From Streptomyces jumonjinensis (GTDB lineage Bacteria; Actinomycetota; Actinomycetes; Streptomycetales; Streptomycetaceae), in the NCBI RefSeq assembly GCF_009600885.1, contig NZ_VCLA01000009.1, positions 1 through 64,000 of the forward strand: a DNA stretch of 64,000 nucleotides, read 5' to 3'. Positions within the stretch are counted from its first letter, which is position 1, and every line of letters begins with the position of its first letter. Below the pieces are notes generated by a model. That model saw only the letters and a list, made by a program, of their open reading frames with translations. It ran no database searches and was not told the DNA's origin. Made by a program: the position numbers and the translations under genes. Below are positions 19,593 through 30,540 of the stretch, piece after piece.

Positions 19593-20852
19593 CTACCCCT
19601 GATACGGCGGAAATCTACCGGCAAGCTCGCGGACTTCCGCACGTACCCTCCGCGGCGGTCCGTCCGCCTCCCGGATCGCCCGGGTGAAGAAGGAGGCGAT
19701 CTCGGCCATCTGGGGCTCGCGCATGCCCTGGGTGGTCAGCGCGGCGGTGCCCAGCCGCAGACCGCGGCCGTCCCCCGACGGGAGCGCACAGGTGTCCAGG
19801 ACCAGCCCGGCCGCCGCGAGCCTGCCCCGGGCGGCTCTGCCGTCCATGCCGAGCGGGGAGGGGTCCGCGCCGATCAGATGGGTGTCCGTGCCGCCGGTGA
19901 GCACCGCGAAGCCCTCCGCCTCCAGCGCGCCCGCCAGCATCCGGGCATTGGCGACCACCTGATGGGCGTACGCGGCGAACGCCGGAGCGGCGGCCTCCCC
20001 GAAGGCGACGGCCTTGGCGGCGACGGCGTGCATCTGGGCGCCGCCCTGGGTGAACGGGAAGACCGCCCGGTCCAGGCGCTCTGCCAGCTCCGGCCCGCAC
20101 AGCAGCATCCCGCCGCGCGGGCCCCGCAGCACCTTGTGGGTGGTCGCGCAGACCACATCGGCGTACGGGACGGGGCTGGGGGCCGCCCCGCCCGCGATGA
20201 GGCCCATGGGGTGGGCGGCGTCCGCGATGAGATAGGCGTCCGCCTCATCGGCGATCTCCCGGAAGAGGGCGTAGTCCGGGTGGCGCGGATAGGAGATCGA
20301 GCCGCAGACGATCGCCCGGGGCCGGTGCTCCCGGGCGAGGGCGCGCACCTGGTCGTAGTCGATCAGACCGGTGTCGGAGTCGACTCCGTAGCCGACGAAG
20401 TCGAACCAGCGGCCGGAGACGTTGGCCGGAGAGCCATGGGTGAGATGGCCGCCGTGCGCCAGTCCCATGGCGAGAACGGTGTCACCGGGCCTCAGAAGGG
20501 CCGCGTACGCCGCCAGGACGGCCGAGGAGCCGGAGTGGGGCTGCACATTGGCGTGGGCGGCCTTGAAGAGCCCGGTGGCCCGCTCACAGGCGATCCGCTC
20601 GGCGGCGTCGACGATCTCGCAGCCGCCGTGGTGCCGGGCGCCGGGGTAGCCCTCGGCGTACTTGTTGGCGAGGGGCGACCCGAGAGCGGCGAGCACGGCG
20701 GGCGAGGTGAAGTTCTCGGCGGCGATCAGCTGGAGGGTGTCGCACTGGCGGGCGGCCTCGCCGTCGATGATCTCCGCGATCTCGTGGTCCTGCCGGCGGA
20801 GGGCACGGAGATCGGCGTAGGACGCGACGGACGCGACGGGGGTGGTGAGCAT
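19593..20852 (-). CDS. glyA: Serine hydroxymethyltransferase family protein
   Basis: This 419-residue PLP enzyme of the SHMT family would interconvert serine and glycine with tetrahydrofolate. The substrate loop YAEGYPGARHHGGCEIVD and the PLP lysine motif TTHKVLRGPRGG are intact. It diverges from canonical GlyA (ARHHGG in place of the usual KRYYGG), so it may be a paralogue with a different aldol substrate. A main glyA probably lies elsewhere. It is followed by the MraY-like gene on the same strand. Confidence 0.85.
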   Translation of the reverse strand: MLTTPVASVASYADLRALRRQDHEIAEIIDGEAARQCDTLQLIAAENFTSPAVLAALGSPLANKYAEGYPGARHHGGCEIVDAAERIACERATGLFKAAHANVQPHSGSSAVLAAYAALLRPGDTVLAMGLAHGGHLTHGSPANVSGRWFDFVGYGVDSDTGLIDYDQVRALAREHRPRAIVCGSISYPRHPDYALFREIADEADAYLIADAAHPMGLIAGGAAPSPVPYADVVCATTHKVLRGPRGGMLLCGPELAERLDRAVFPFTQGGAQMHAVAAKAVAFGEAAAPAFAAYAHQVVANARMLAGALEAEGFAVLTGGTDTHLIGADPSPLGMDGRAARGRLAAAGLVLDTCALPSGDGRGLRLGTAALTTQGMREPQMAEIASFFTRAIREADGPPRRVRAEVRELAGRFPPYQG

Positions 20853-20944
20853 GACGGGCTCCGGGCATCGCGAGGGGTGCGCTGCCCCTCCAATGTAGGC
20901 CGCGCCGCCCCTGCCCGCCCGGCGCCTGATGCGAACGGGAGGAT

Positions 20945-21598
20945 CTAGCGGCAGGTGGGCGCGGAGATGCCCGTCAGGGCCGTGACCACGGGGTCGAGGG
21001 CCTGGTTGATCTCGTCGCCGATCGACCGGAAGAAGGTGATGGGTGCGCCGTACGGGTCGTACACCTCGTCCGCGTCCGGGCTCGGCGCCAGCAGCCAGCC
21101 GCGCAGCGCCGCCGACGCCCGCACCAGCGCCCGCGCCCGCTCCACCACGCCCTCGTCGCGCGGATCGGGCAGAGTCGCCGGGTCGATGGCCCGAACCAGC
21201 CGGGTGAACTCCTTCAGCGTGAAGGTCCGCAGCCCCGCCGAATGCCCCATCGAGATGACCTGCGCCCGGTGGTCCCGGGTCGCGGTCAGCACCAGGTCCG
21301 CCCGGATCACATGCTCGTCCAGCAGCTCACGCCCGGCGAAGCCGCTGGCGTCCGCGCCGAAGTCGGCGAGCACGATCTCGGCGTTGGCCTCCATCGGGGC
21401 CCCCTCATGCCCCCAGGTGCCCGCGCTCTCCACGATCAGCCCGCTCGTCACCAGATCGCCGAGGCGGTCGCTGAGGGCATGCCGGGTCAGCCGCTCGGTG
21501 ATCGGCGAGCGGCAGACATTGCCGGTGCTGACATGGAGGATCCTGAACGTGTCGCCGGTGGCGTCCGCACCTATGCCACGCCCCTCAGGGGCGGTCAA
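20945..21598 (-). CDS. Low-molecular-weight phosphatase-fold protein, catalytic Cys replaced
   Basis: This 217-residue protein has the LMW protein tyrosine phosphatase/arsenate reductase fold. The P-loop is HVSTGNVCRSPITERL. In active enzymes the loop is C-x-G-N-x-C-R-S, with the first Cys the nucleophile; here that position is Ser, while the second Cys and the Arg are kept. The C-terminal general-acid loop is also altered (LPDPRDEG). It may bind phosphate or phosphotyrosine without hydrolysing it. Its start overlaps the upstream TsaC-like stop by four bases. Confidence 0.85.
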   Translation of the reverse strand: MTAPEGRGIGADATGDTFRILHVSTGNVCRSPITERLTRHALSDRLGDLVTSGLIVESAGTWGHEGAPMEANAEIVLADFGADASGFAGRELLDEHVIRADLVLTATRDHRAQVISMGHSAGLRTFTLKEFTRLVRAIDPATLPDPRDEGVVERARALVRASAALRGWLLAPSPDADEVYDPYGAPITFFRSIGDEINQALDPVVTALTGISAPTCR

Positions 21599-22242
21599 GG
21601 GGCCACCTCAAGGTCTGGTACGACCTTGCGCAGCTCATCCGCGTCCAACGCGCCCGCGCGCAGCAGCACCGGGACCTCGCCGGTGACGTCCACGATCGAA
21701 GAGGGCACGATCCCCGGGGTGGGGCCCCCGTCGAGATAGACGGAGACGGAGTCGCCGAGCATCTCCTGCGCCGCGTCGCAGTCCTCGGGGGCGCGGTGCC
21801 CGGTGAGGTTGGCGGAGGAGACGGCCATCGGGCCGGTCTCCCTGAGCAGCTCGATCGCGACCGGGTGCAGCGGCATCCGGATCGCGACAGTGCCCCGGGT
21901 GTCGCCCAGATCCCACTGAAGGGACGGCTGATGCCGGGCGACCAGGGTGAGCGCACCGGGCCAGAAAGCGTCGACGAGCTCCCAAGCCTGCTCGGAGAAG
22001 TCGGTGACCAGGCCGTGGAGGGTGTTGGGCGACCCGATGAGGACAGGGGTGGGCATATCGCGGCCCCGGCCCTTCGCCGCCAGCAGATCGGCGACGGCCT
22101 CGGAGCCGAAAGCGTCCGCGCCGACGCCGTAGACCGTGTCGGTGGGCAGCACGACCAGCTCACCGCGGCGGACGGCCGACACTGCCTCGCGCAGACCAGT
22201 CGCGCGATCGCCGGTGTCGTTGCAGTCGTATCGCCGAGCCAT
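21595..22242 (-). CDS. L-threonylcarbamoyladenylate synthase (TsaC/Sua5/YrdC family)
   Basis: The product has 215 residues. It would make threonylcarbamoyl-AMP from threonine, bicarbonate and ATP for the t6A37 modification of ANN-reading tRNAs. The YrdC signature LPTDTVYGVGADAF is present, followed by KGR, IRMP and SSANLTGH, all family hallmarks. It has only the YrdC domain, without the Sua5 C-terminal domain. It lies downstream of prmC, the usual actinobacterial order. Confidence 0.92.
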   Translation of the reverse strand: MARRYDCNDTGDRATGLREAVSAVRRGELVVLPTDTVYGVGADAFGSEAVADLLAAKGRGRDMPTPVLIGSPNTLHGLVTDFSEQAWELVDAFWPGALTLVARHQPSLQWDLGDTRGTVAIRMPLHPVAIELLRETGPMAVSSANLTGHRAPEDCDAAQEMLGDSVSVYLDGGPTPGIVPSSIVDVTGEVPVLLRAGALDADELRKVVPDLEVAP

Positions 22243-22546
22243 CAGAGGGCCTCCCTTTTTTTGAGCGCTCGGTTCGCCTCCGAGGCGCTGATGCGTGCAT
22301 CGACGGTCGATCGTGCTCGACCACTCGTACCTCGCGGCCTCCGCGCGTTCTCCCTTTCGACGCCCGCGCGCCTCTTCGGCTCACTCGCAAAGGCAATCCG
22401 GGTGGGCGCCAGGGTCGTCACGGTGGCATCGCCTTGCGGGCCGTCGCGAAGCACGGACGCTTGCACAGATCGCGGCTCACTCGCAAAGGGGGTTCGGGTG
22501 GGCGGCAGGGAAGCCGCGCGCTCGCTCGCGAGGGTGGTCCGGGTGG
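22243..22546. other. Spacer between prmC and the TsaC-like gene, with duplicated sequence
   Basis: These 304 bases hold no credible gene. Much of the spacer is a degenerate copy of the prmC 3' end (see the repeat). A six-T tract (CTCCCTTTTTTTGAG region) at 22251-22262 is unusual for this genome and could be a slippage or processing site. Confidence 0.6.
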
Positions 22547-22594
22547 TCACGGCATCGCCTTGCGGGCCGTCGCGAAGCGGGGGCGCTTGTTCAG
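22378..22594. repeat. Partial duplication of the prmC 3' end
   Basis: A 16-base perfect direct repeat, GGCTCACTCGCAAAGG, is at 22378-22393 and 22474-22489. A longer imperfect repeat of about 50 bases starts at 22417 and 22546; the second copy is the last codons of prmC. Its core GCATCGCCTTGCGGGCC is shared exactly. The outer copy is therefore a degenerate duplicate lying downstream of the gene. Confidence 0.85.
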
Positions 22595-23392
22595 GTCGGG
22601 GTGGTCGGCCGCGTCCGCCCAGCCGGACTCCTCGCTGAAGATCCACGGCACCTGCCCGCCCTGGGTGTCCGCGTGTTCGATGACGACCAGACCGCCGGGC
22701 CGCAGCAGCCGGTGCGCGGTGCGCTCGATGCCGCGGATGGTGTCGAGGCCGTCCTCGCCGGAGAACAGCGCCATCTCCGGGTCGTGGTCGCGGGCCTCGG
22801 GGGCGACGTACTCCCACTCGGTGAGCGGGATGTACGGCGGGTTGGAGATCACCAGGTCGACCTGGCCGTCCAGCTCCGGGAGCGCGGTGAGCGCGTTGCC
22901 CTGGTGGATGGTGACCCTGGACCCCTCGGCGTTCTTGCGGGCCCAGCCGAGCGCGTCGTCGGACAGCTCCACGCCGTGCACCCGGGAGCGCGGGACCTCC
23001 TGCGCCATGGCGAGCGCGATGGCCCCCGACCCCGTACAGAGGTCGACGATCAGCGGCTCGACGACGTCCATGGCGCGTACGGCGTCTATGGCCCAGCCGA
23101 CGACCGATTCGGTCTCGGGACGGGGCACGAAGACGCCGGGGCCCACCTGGAGCTCCAGATAGCGGAAGAAGGCCCGTCCGGTGATGTGCTGGAGCGGCTC
23201 GCGCGCCTCACGGCGGGCGACGGCCTCCCAGTAGCGGGCGTCGAAGTCCGCGTCCTTGACGGTGTGCAGCTCCCCCCGCTTCACCCCGTGCACGAACGCG
23301 GCCAGCTCCTCCGCGTCGAAGCGCGGAGACGGCACGCCGGCGTCGGCCAGCCGCTGGGTGGCCTGGGCCACCTCGGCAAGCAGCAGATTCAC
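22547..23392 (-). CDS. prmC: Peptide chain release factor N5-glutamine methyltransferase
   Basis: PrmC (HemK) of 281 residues methylates the Gln of the GGQ motif in release factors, using SAM. The SAM-binding motif DLCTGSGAIALA and the catalytic NPPYIP are present, with the N-terminal helical release-factor-binding domain before them. It directly follows prfA, its substrate, on the same strand. The last codons are duplicated just downstream. Confidence 0.95.
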   Translation of the reverse strand: MNLLLAEVAQATQRLADAGVPSPRFDAEELAAFVHGVKRGELHTVKDADFDARYWEAVARREAREPLQHITGRAFFRYLELQVGPGVFVPRPETESVVGWAIDAVRAMDVVEPLIVDLCTGSGAIALAMAQEVPRSRVHGVELSDDALGWARKNAEGSRVTIHQGNALTALPELDGQVDLVISNPPYIPLTEWEYVAPEARDHDPEMALFSGEDGLDTIRGIERTAHRLLRPGGLVVIEHADTQGGQVPWIFSEESGWADAADHPDLNKRPRFATARKAMP

Positions 23393-23440
23393 TGGTCCTC
23401 CACCCGGTTCGTACGAGAGCTTGCTGGGGGTCGTCGCGCG

Positions 23441-24520
<1,080 letters not shown>

Positions 24521-24623
24521 CGGTGGCTCCTGTGTCTGTACGAGGTTTGCTGCGGGACGACGGCAAAGCGCCGGTCCCGGCCACCCGCGCGGCGGGCGGC
24601 CGAAGACCGGCGCTGTTGGCTCG

Positions 24624-24848
24624 CTACTTCTTGGCGGAGCCGGCAGCCTTGCCGAAGCGGGCCTCGAAGCGGGCCACGCGGCCACCGGTGTCGAGGATCT
24701 TCTGCTTGCCCGTGTAGAACGGGTGGCACTCGGAGCAGACCTCGGCGCGGATCGCGCCGCCGCCGATGGTGCTACGGGTGGTGAACGACGCGCCACAGGT
24801 GCAGCTGACCTGCGTCTCGACGTACTCGGGGTGGATGTCGCGCTTCAA
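24624..24848 (-). CDS. rpmE: Large ribosomal subunit protein bL31
   Basis: This 74-residue bL31 protein is the zinc-binding C+ type: Cys residues in CTCGASF and [10 protein letters not shown] would hold the metal. The start is TTG at 24848, preceded by AGGAGA, since the conserved [10 protein letters not shown] begins at the next codon and no ATG or GTG is nearby. A zinc-free paralogue is expected elsewhere under Zur control. Confidence 0.95.
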   Translation of the reverse strand: MKRDIHPEYVETQVSCTCGASFTTRSTIGGGAIRAEVCSECHPFYTGKQKILDTGGRVARFEARFGKAAGSAKK

Positions 24849-25006
24849 GGTGTCTCCTAGTTTCGGGAGGGCTCCGGGTCGCCCGGGCGGATTGCCCGTA
24901 CGTGAACCGGGGCCGACGTACCAGTCTGCCAGGACTGGCCGTATCTCCCAAAACCGGGGTACCCGTGCTGGTATTCCCCCCGCCCCGCCGCCGGGGGTCC
25001 GGCGCG

Positions 25007-26182
25007 CTATCCCCCGGCCGGCGTACCGCCGTCCGGACCGGTCTTCCCGGCGGTCTCCTGGCCGTCGGGGGCGGTGTCGCCGCCCTTGACCAGGGTTCCG
25101 GCCTCGCCCTTGTCGCCCGCGGAGTCCGTGAGGGCGGAGGCGGGGATGGGCTTGTCGAGCGAGAGGGCGGTCCAGACCTGCTGGGCCGCGCCCTTGAGGG
25201 GGATCACCCGGTTCGGGTCGACGGGGTCGTACTCCACCGGCATGGTCACCATCTCGACGTCGGAGGGCCCGAGCCCGCTGAGCCCCTCGGCGAAGCCGAT
25301 CAGCTCGGTGACCGAGTCCAGCTCGGAGTCGGGGGTGATCGCCTTGGTGGCGGTGTCGGCGATGTCCAGCATCTTCGTGGGGTCGTTGAGCACGCCGACC
25401 TCCTTGACCTGGGCGATGAATGCCTTCATGAACGCCTGCTGGAGCTGGATCCGGCCGAGGTCGCTGCCGTCGCCGACGCTGCTGCGGGTGCGTACCAGGC
25501 CGAGCGACTGCTCCCCGTCGAGGGTGTGGGTGCCGGGCTCCAGATCGAGATGGCTCTTGGCGTCCTTGATCGGCTTGGTGGTGGTGATCTCCACCCCGCC
25601 CAGTTCGTCGATGAGCTTCTTGAAGCCGGTGAAGTCGACCTCGATGTAGTGGTCCATCCGGATGCCGGACATCTGTTCGACCGTCTTCACGGCGCAGGCG
25701 GGGCCGCCGACCTCGTACGCGGTGTTGAACATGGCCCGGTTCTGGGCGGCGACGGTCCTGCCGTCGTCGTCGACGCACGGCGGGCGGGTGATGAGGGTGT
25801 CGCGCGGTATGGAGACCACACTGGCCTTCTTACGGCCGTCGTACAGATGGACGACCATCGCGGTGTCGGCGCGCGCACCGCCCTCGTCGCCGCCGTACCC
25901 CGCGTTCGATCCGGCGCGGGAGTCGGAGCCGAGGACCAGGAGGTCCAGGGAGCCGTTGTCGACGTCCCGGGGCCGGTCGGTGCCGAGCCGGGCGTTGATG
26001 TCGATGCCTTCGAGATTGCCGTTGAGCTTGAGATACACATAGCCGAGACCGGTGCCGCCGGCGAGGAGAACGGCGGTCACCGTCCATATGACGGCCTTCC
26101 CCGCCTTACGGCCCGTGGACTGCGGCTTCCGCCGCCGTCCACGGCCGCCCGCACGGCCTGTGCTGCTGCTCTGCTCGCCCAT
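25007..26182 (-). CDS. LytR-CpsA-Psr family wall-polymer transferase
   Basis: This 391-residue protein has a basic cytoplasmic tail, one membrane helix (about 28-50) and an extracellular LCP domain. LCP enzymes attach lipid-linked polymers such as teichoic acids to peptidoglycan. Conserved strings include [32 protein letters not shown], and the Arg-bearing [22 protein letters not shown] Gly/Asp-rich tail follows. The MraY-like transferase about 6 kb away may act in the same pathway. Confidence 0.92.
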   Translation of the reverse strand: MGEQSSSTGRAGGRGRRRKPQSTGRKAGKAVIWTVTAVLLAGGTGLGYVYLKLNGNLEGIDINARLGTDRPRDVDNGSLDLLVLGSDSRAGSNAGYGGDEGGARADTAMVVHLYDGRKKASVVSIPRDTLITRPPCVDDDGRTVAAQNRAMFNTAYEVGGPACAVKTVEQMSGIRMDHYIEVDFTGFKKLIDELGGVEITTTKPIKDAKSHLDLEPGTHTLDGEQSLGLVRTRSSVGDGSDLGRIQLQQAFMKAFIAQVKEVGVLNDPTKMLDIADTATKAITPDSELDSVTELIGFAEGLSGLGPSDVEMVTMPVEYDPVDPNRVIPLKGAAQQVWTALSLDKPIPASALTDSAGDKGEAGTLVKGGDTAPDGQETAGKTGPDGGTPAGG

Positions 26183-26410
26183 GGTCTCCTCGGCTTCCCG
26201 CTCTTTCCGCTGCCCCCTGGCGGATCGATCAGGCGCGGTCTGTCCGTCCTGTCAATTCTGGCTCCGCCACTGGGGAGACCGCTCGGGGAGCGTAAGGGTT
26301 GCACGCACGGCTGAGAACGGGGTGAGAAACGGCCGTGCCCGCCGCGCCGGGGGGCGGGACGGGCACGGTGAGCTTCACCTCACGGATGGTGATCAGCCGA
26401 AGAGGTCGGA

Positions 26411-28201
26411 TCAGCCGAAGAGGTTGTAGGACTTCCAGTCGCCGCCGAGCTGAACCCGGCTGCCGAAGAGCTTCGACGCCTTGCCGCTGCCCGGGTAGAG
26501 CCACAGCTTGTTCTTGCTGTCGCGGGCCAGCAGGTCAGCGCGCCCGTCGCCGTTGACGTCACCGGTGGTGACCAGGGCGTTCAGCGTGCTGTAGGTGCCG
26601 ACCAGGGTACGAGCGGAGAACGGCGCCTTCGTGCTGCCGGTGCCCTTGTGGAGGTAGATCTTTCCGCCCGCGGCACGGGAGAGCACATCGGCCTTGCCGT
26701 CGCCGGTGAAGTCACCGTGGCCCCGGACCATGCTGAACCGGTCCCAGCCGGACCCGGCCGAGACCCGGGCGCTGAAGGAGCCGTTGCCCTTGCCCGGGTA
26801 GACGTACGCCTTGCCCTTGGCCTCGACGGTCATCAGATCGGGGATGTCGTCGCCGGTCAGATCGCCGGGGACCAGGATCTGCCGGTGGGTGCCCCAGCCG
26901 GCGCCGATCCGCTTGGGCCCGGTCTCGCCGTGCGCCCAGTACACATCGCCGTTCGTGACCCGGAAGACCAGATCCTGGCTGTCGTCGCGGTTCAGATCGG
27001 CCTGGACCAGCAGATTCACCCCGCTGAAGTCACCGAGGTCGTACTTCCGGGTGAGCTTCGTCCCCTTGGCGGAGGAGACCCAGCCGTACAGCGTGTCGCC
27101 CTTGCGCGCCAGCAGATCGGCGGAGTGGTCGTGACCGCTGAGATTGGTGTCGTGCACACGGGCCCGGATGTCGGACTGGAAGGCGCTCACCTTGGCGTAG
27201 ACGCCGTACTTGCCCTTCTTGGAGCAGTCGACATGACCCCAGGAGACCACGCCGACCAGTCTGCCGCCGGCCACCAGCGGGCCGCCGGAGTCGCCGTTGC
27301 AGGTGGTCTCGGTGGTGCTGTCCTTACCGGTCGGCGCGCGCCCGGCGCAGTACATGGTGCCCGCGATGAAGTCCGCGCCGTACGCCTTCTTGCAGTCGGC
27401 GTCGGAGCGGGCGTCGGCGTCGGCGACCTTCAGCCGGTCGGAGCCCGGCGAGGTCGGGCTGGAGCCGATGCGGCCCCAGCCGTAGACCTTGCCGTCCGTG
27501 CCGGCCTTGTAGAGCTTGCTGTCGGAGGACTTCATGATCGGCAGCGGCTTGGCCTTGACCGGCGCGGTCAGGGTGAGGACGGCCACATCGCTGTCGAAGG
27601 AGTACGAGTCGTACTTCGAGTGGTGCCACTGGCGGTAGACGCCGCGCACCTCCCCGCCGTGGAAGTCCACGATCGGGTTGCCGTCGGCGTCGGTCCGGCC
27701 GGTGTCCGTGGGCACCCGGGTCGCGCCGGTGACCACCGCGCCCGTGGACTTCCAGCTGATGCCCTCGACGCAGTGGGCGGCGGTGAGGATCTTGGTGGGG
27801 GCGACCACCGTGCCACCGCAGGAGTACGAATTGCCGAGGCTGTCCCCGAAGTAGAGCTGGGCCATCCAGGGCGCCGAGGCGATCGTGGTGGTCTTGCCGC
27901 CGATGATGCGGGCGCTGGGCCCCGAGGACTCGGCCTCGGGAGCGGGCCGGGTCGAGTCGCCGGCGCGTTCGGCGGCGCGGATCCCTTCGAGGGTCCCGGC
28001 CACCCGGGCGGCGAGCTCCGCCGGGGCGGGTCCGCCGGACTGCTGCGGGGCGACGGCGGCGGGAACCGGGATCTCCTCGGCCGCCGCCGGGGCGCCGGTG
28101 GCCAGCACACCGGTGCCGGCCAGGGCCAGCGCGGCCACTACCGCCGGTATGCCGTGCTTCGTACGGCTCTCACGCCGACCGTCAGGGGTGCGCTCGGGCA
28201 C
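26411..28201 (-). CDS. Secreted trypsin-like serine protease with FG-GAP repeats
   Basis: This protein of about 596 residues has a signal peptide (hydrophobic VVAALALAGTGVLATG, cleavage near APAAAEE), an S1 protease domain and a C-terminal beta-propeller. The catalytic triad is visible as TAAHCVEG, DSDVAVLTL and NGDSGGPLV. At least four calcium-type FG-GAP/VCBS repeats follow, such as DLTGDDIPDLMT, DFTGDGKADVLSR and DVNGDGRADLLAR. The GTG at 28201 is chosen because AGGTGG lies seven bases upstream; ATG 28225 is also open. It lies between rho and the LCP gene, which I recall as adjacent in S. coelicolor, so it may be inserted. Confidence 0.9.
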   Translation of the reverse strand: MPERTPDGRRESRTKHGIPAVVAALALAGTGVLATGAPAAAEEIPVPAAVAPQQSGGPAPAELAARVAGTLEGIRAAERAGDSTRPAPEAESSGPSARIIGGKTTTIASAPWMAQLYFGDSLGNSYSCGGTVVAPTKILTAAHCVEGISWKSTGAVVTGATRVPTDTGRTDADGNPIVDFHGGEVRGVYRQWHHSKYDSYSFDSDVAVLTLTAPVKAKPLPIMKSSDSKLYKAGTDGKVYGWGRIGSSPTSPGSDRLKVADADARSDADCKKAYGADFIAGTMYCAGRAPTGKDSTTETTCNGDSGGPLVAGGRLVGVVSWGHVDCSKKGKYGVYAKVSAFQSDIRARVHDTNLSGHDHSADLLARKGDTLYGWVSSAKGTKLTRKYDLGDFSGVNLLVQADLNRDDSQDLVFRVTNGDVYWAHGETGPKRIGAGWGTHRQILVPGDLTGDDIPDLMTVEAKGKAYVYPGKGNGSFSARVSAGSGWDRFSMVRGHGDFTGDGKADVLSRAAGGKIYLHKGTGSTKAPFSARTLVGTYSTLNALVTTGDVNGDGRADLLARDSKNKLWLYPGSGKASKLFGSRVQLGGDWKSYNLFG

Positions 28202-28427
28202 TCGGTAACCACCTCGGGCTGTCATGCCGGTGGAGCGCGCGAGCCCCACCGGGAACGGGAGTCGGCGGGGTACGAGAAAGGTGGGGAACGTACCGAAGAG
28301 GGGTCATGGCTGACGCGGCAGCGCTGTGACCCCGGAAATCCCCCCTGGAACCCCCGCCTTGAGTGATCGATCGTATGTTCCCGGTCCGTGCACTGGCCAG
28401 CCCGGACCGCCTATCCCCCGGAAATGA

Positions 28428-28462
28428 GACCGCCCCGTCACCTCAGGGGTGACGGGGCGGTC
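28428..28462 (-). terminator. Terminator downstream of rho
   Basis: A perfect 15-bp stem (28428-28442 with 28448-28462; GACCGCCCCGTCACC on one side) closes a five-base loop, 18 bases past the rho stop. It separates rho from the protease gene on the same strand. Confidence 0.9.
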
Positions 28463-28479
28463 CGCTGACAGACGGTGCG

Positions 28480-30540
28480 TCAGTCTCCGTTGCCGGAGGA
28501 CGGGGTCGTCTTCTGGATCTGGAGCAGGAACTCGGCGTTCGACTTCGTCTGCTTCATCTTGTCCAGGAGCAGTTCGATCGCCTGCTGCTGGTCGAGCGCG
28601 TGCAGCACCCGGCGCAGCTTCCAGACGATGGCGAGCTCCTCGCTGCCCAGCAGGATCTCTTCCTTACGGGTGCTGGACGCGTCCACGTCCACCGCCGGGA
28701 AGATGCGCTTGTCCGAGAGCTTCCGGTCGAGCTTGAGCTCCATGTTGCCGGTGCCCTTGAACTCCTCGAAGATCACCTCGTCCATGCGCGAGCCGGTGTC
28801 GACCAGCGCGGTGGCCAGGATGGTCAGCGAGCCGCCGTCCTCGATGTTCCGCGCCGCGCCGAAGAAGCGCTTCGGCGGGTACAGCGCGGTCGAGTCGACA
28901 CCACCGGACAGGATGCGCCCGGAGGCCGGGGCCGCCAGGTTGTACGCACGGCCCAGACGGGTGATGGAGTCCAGCAGGACGACCACGTCATGGCCCAGCT
29001 CCACCAGGCGCTTGGCGCGCTCGATGGCCAGTTCGGCGACGGTGGTGTGGTCCTCGGCCGGACGGTCGAAGGTCGAGGAGATGACCTCGCCCTTGACCGA
29101 CCGCTGCATGTCGGTGACCTCTTCGGGCCGCTCGTCGACGAGGACGACCATCAGATGGCACTCGGGGCTGTTGACCGTGATCGCGTTGGCGATGGCCTGG
29201 AGGATCATGGTCTTGCCGGTCTTCGGCGGGGCCACGATCAGACCGCGCTGGCCCTTGCCGATCGGCGACACCAGATCGATGATCCGGGTGGTCAGCACGC
29301 CCGGGTCGGTCTCCAGACGGAGCCGGTCCTGCGGGTAGAGCGGGGTCAGCTTGTTGAACTCCGGCCGCCCACGGCCCGATTCGGGGGCCATGCCGTTGAC
29401 GGAGTCGAGACGGACCAGCGCGTTGAACTTCTCGCGGCGCTCGCCGTCCTTGGGCTGCCGGACGGCGCCGGTGACATGGTCGCCCTTGCGCAGCCCGTTC
29501 TTGCGGACCTGGGCGAGGGAGACGTACACGTCGTTGGGGCCGGGGAGGTAACCCGACGTACGGATGAACGCGTAGTTGTCGAGGATGTCCAGGATGCCCG
29601 CGACGGGGATCAGCACATCGTCGTCGGCGACCTGCGGCTCGCTCGTCACGAACTCGTCGCGGCCACGACGGCCACGGCGGTCGCGGTAACGGCCACGGCG
29701 TCCGCGGCGTCCGCCCTCGAAATCGTCGTCGTCCTGCTGCTGCTGGCTGACGCCGCCGCCCTGGCGCTGCGGCTGGCCGCCCTGCTGCTGACGCTGACCG
29801 CTCTGCTGCTGGTCGTCGCCCTTGCCACGGCGGTCACGGTCACGATCCCGGTCGCGGTCCCCCCGGTCACGGTCGCGGTCCCCCCGGTCACGGTCGCGGT
29901 CGCGCTGACGCTCCCGGCGGTCACCGCGCTGGCCGCGCTCCCGGCGGCCCTCGCCGTCCTGCGCGGAGGCGGCGACGGCGGACTCGGTCCTGGCGTCGGC
30001 CTGGCCCTCGGCCTTGTCCTTCACATCGACGGCCGTCTCGGTCCGGGCCTCGGCCTGGACCTCCGGGCTGCCCGCCTGCGCGGTGGCGCGGCGGCGGCGG
30101 CGCTCACCGGTCGGCTGGTCGTCGCTGGCCGGCTGGCCGGGGATGTCGATCTGCTGCTGCGCCGCGGCCTTCTCGGGCGCGGCCGCGGCGGACTCGGCGG
30201 CTGCCTCGCCCGTACGCGCCTTGGAGGTGGCGCGGCGCTTCGGCTTGGTCTCGGCCTCGGCGCTCTTGGACGCGGAGTCCGCCTTCTTGGCCGTGGCCGC
30301 GCCGCTTCCGGCCTGCGCCTCCTTGATGACCTCGATCAGCTGGCTCTTGCGCATACGCGCGGTGCCCCTGATGCCGAGGCCGGACGCGACCTGCTGCAGC
30401 TCGGCCAGGACCATGCCCTCAAGGCCGGTGCCGGAACGGCGGCGCCGTGAGGTGGTGCCGGAGGCAGCACCTGCGGCGGGCGCGGAGGTGTCGACGTTGT
30501 TGTCGGCGCTCACGCCCATCAGATCGGTGGTGTCGCTCAC
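28480..30540 (-). CDS. rho: Transcription termination factor Rho
   Basis: Rho is an RNA-dependent helicase hexamer, here 686 residues, far longer than the 419 of E. coli. The N-terminal Rho domain ([20 protein letters not shown]) is followed by a large disordered insertion, roughly residues 85-300, with an Arg/Asp-repeat section ([12 protein letters not shown] type), a Gln-rich section and Arg-Gly-rich boxes, typical of actinobacteria. Then come the RNA-binding OB fold ([17 protein letters not shown]) and the ATPase with Walker A APPKTGKT near 437. The GTG at 30540 follows GGGAAGGA. Confidence 0.97.
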   Translation of the reverse strand: MSDTTDLMGVSADNNVDTSAPAAGAASGTTSRRRRSGTGLEGMVLAELQQVASGLGIRGTARMRKSQLIEVIKEAQAGSGAATAKKADSASKSAEAETKPKRRATSKARTGEAAAESAAAAPEKAAAQQQIDIPGQPASDDQPTGERRRRRATAQAGSPEVQAEARTETAVDVKDKAEGQADARTESAVAASAQDGEGRRERGQRGDRRERQRDRDRDRGDRDRDRGDRDRDRDRDRRGKGDDQQQSGQRQQQGGQPQRQGGGVSQQQQDDDDFEGGRRGRRGRYRDRRGRRGRDEFVTSEPQVADDDVLIPVAGILDILDNYAFIRTSGYLPGPNDVYVSLAQVRKNGLRKGDHVTGAVRQPKDGERREKFNALVRLDSVNGMAPESGRGRPEFNKLTPLYPQDRLRLETDPGVLTTRIIDLVSPIGKGQRGLIVAPPKTGKTMILQAIANAITVNSPECHLMVVLVDERPEEVTDMQRSVKGEVISSTFDRPAEDHTTVAELAIERAKRLVELGHDVVVLLDSITRLGRAYNLAAPASGRILSGGVDSTALYPPKRFFGAARNIEDGGSLTILATALVDTGSRMDEVIFEEFKGTGNMELKLDRKLSDKRIFPAVDVDASSTRKEEILLGSEELAIVWKLRRVLHALDQQQAIELLLDKMKQTKSNAEFLLQIQKTTPSSGNGD
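29859..29900. repeat. 21-bp tandem repeat inside rho
   Basis: Two perfect, adjacent 21-base units (29859-29879 and 29880-29900) with partial copies on both sides encode the Arg-Asp repeat of the Rho insertion domain. The unit is a multiple of three, so length changes keep the frame. Confidence 0.9.
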
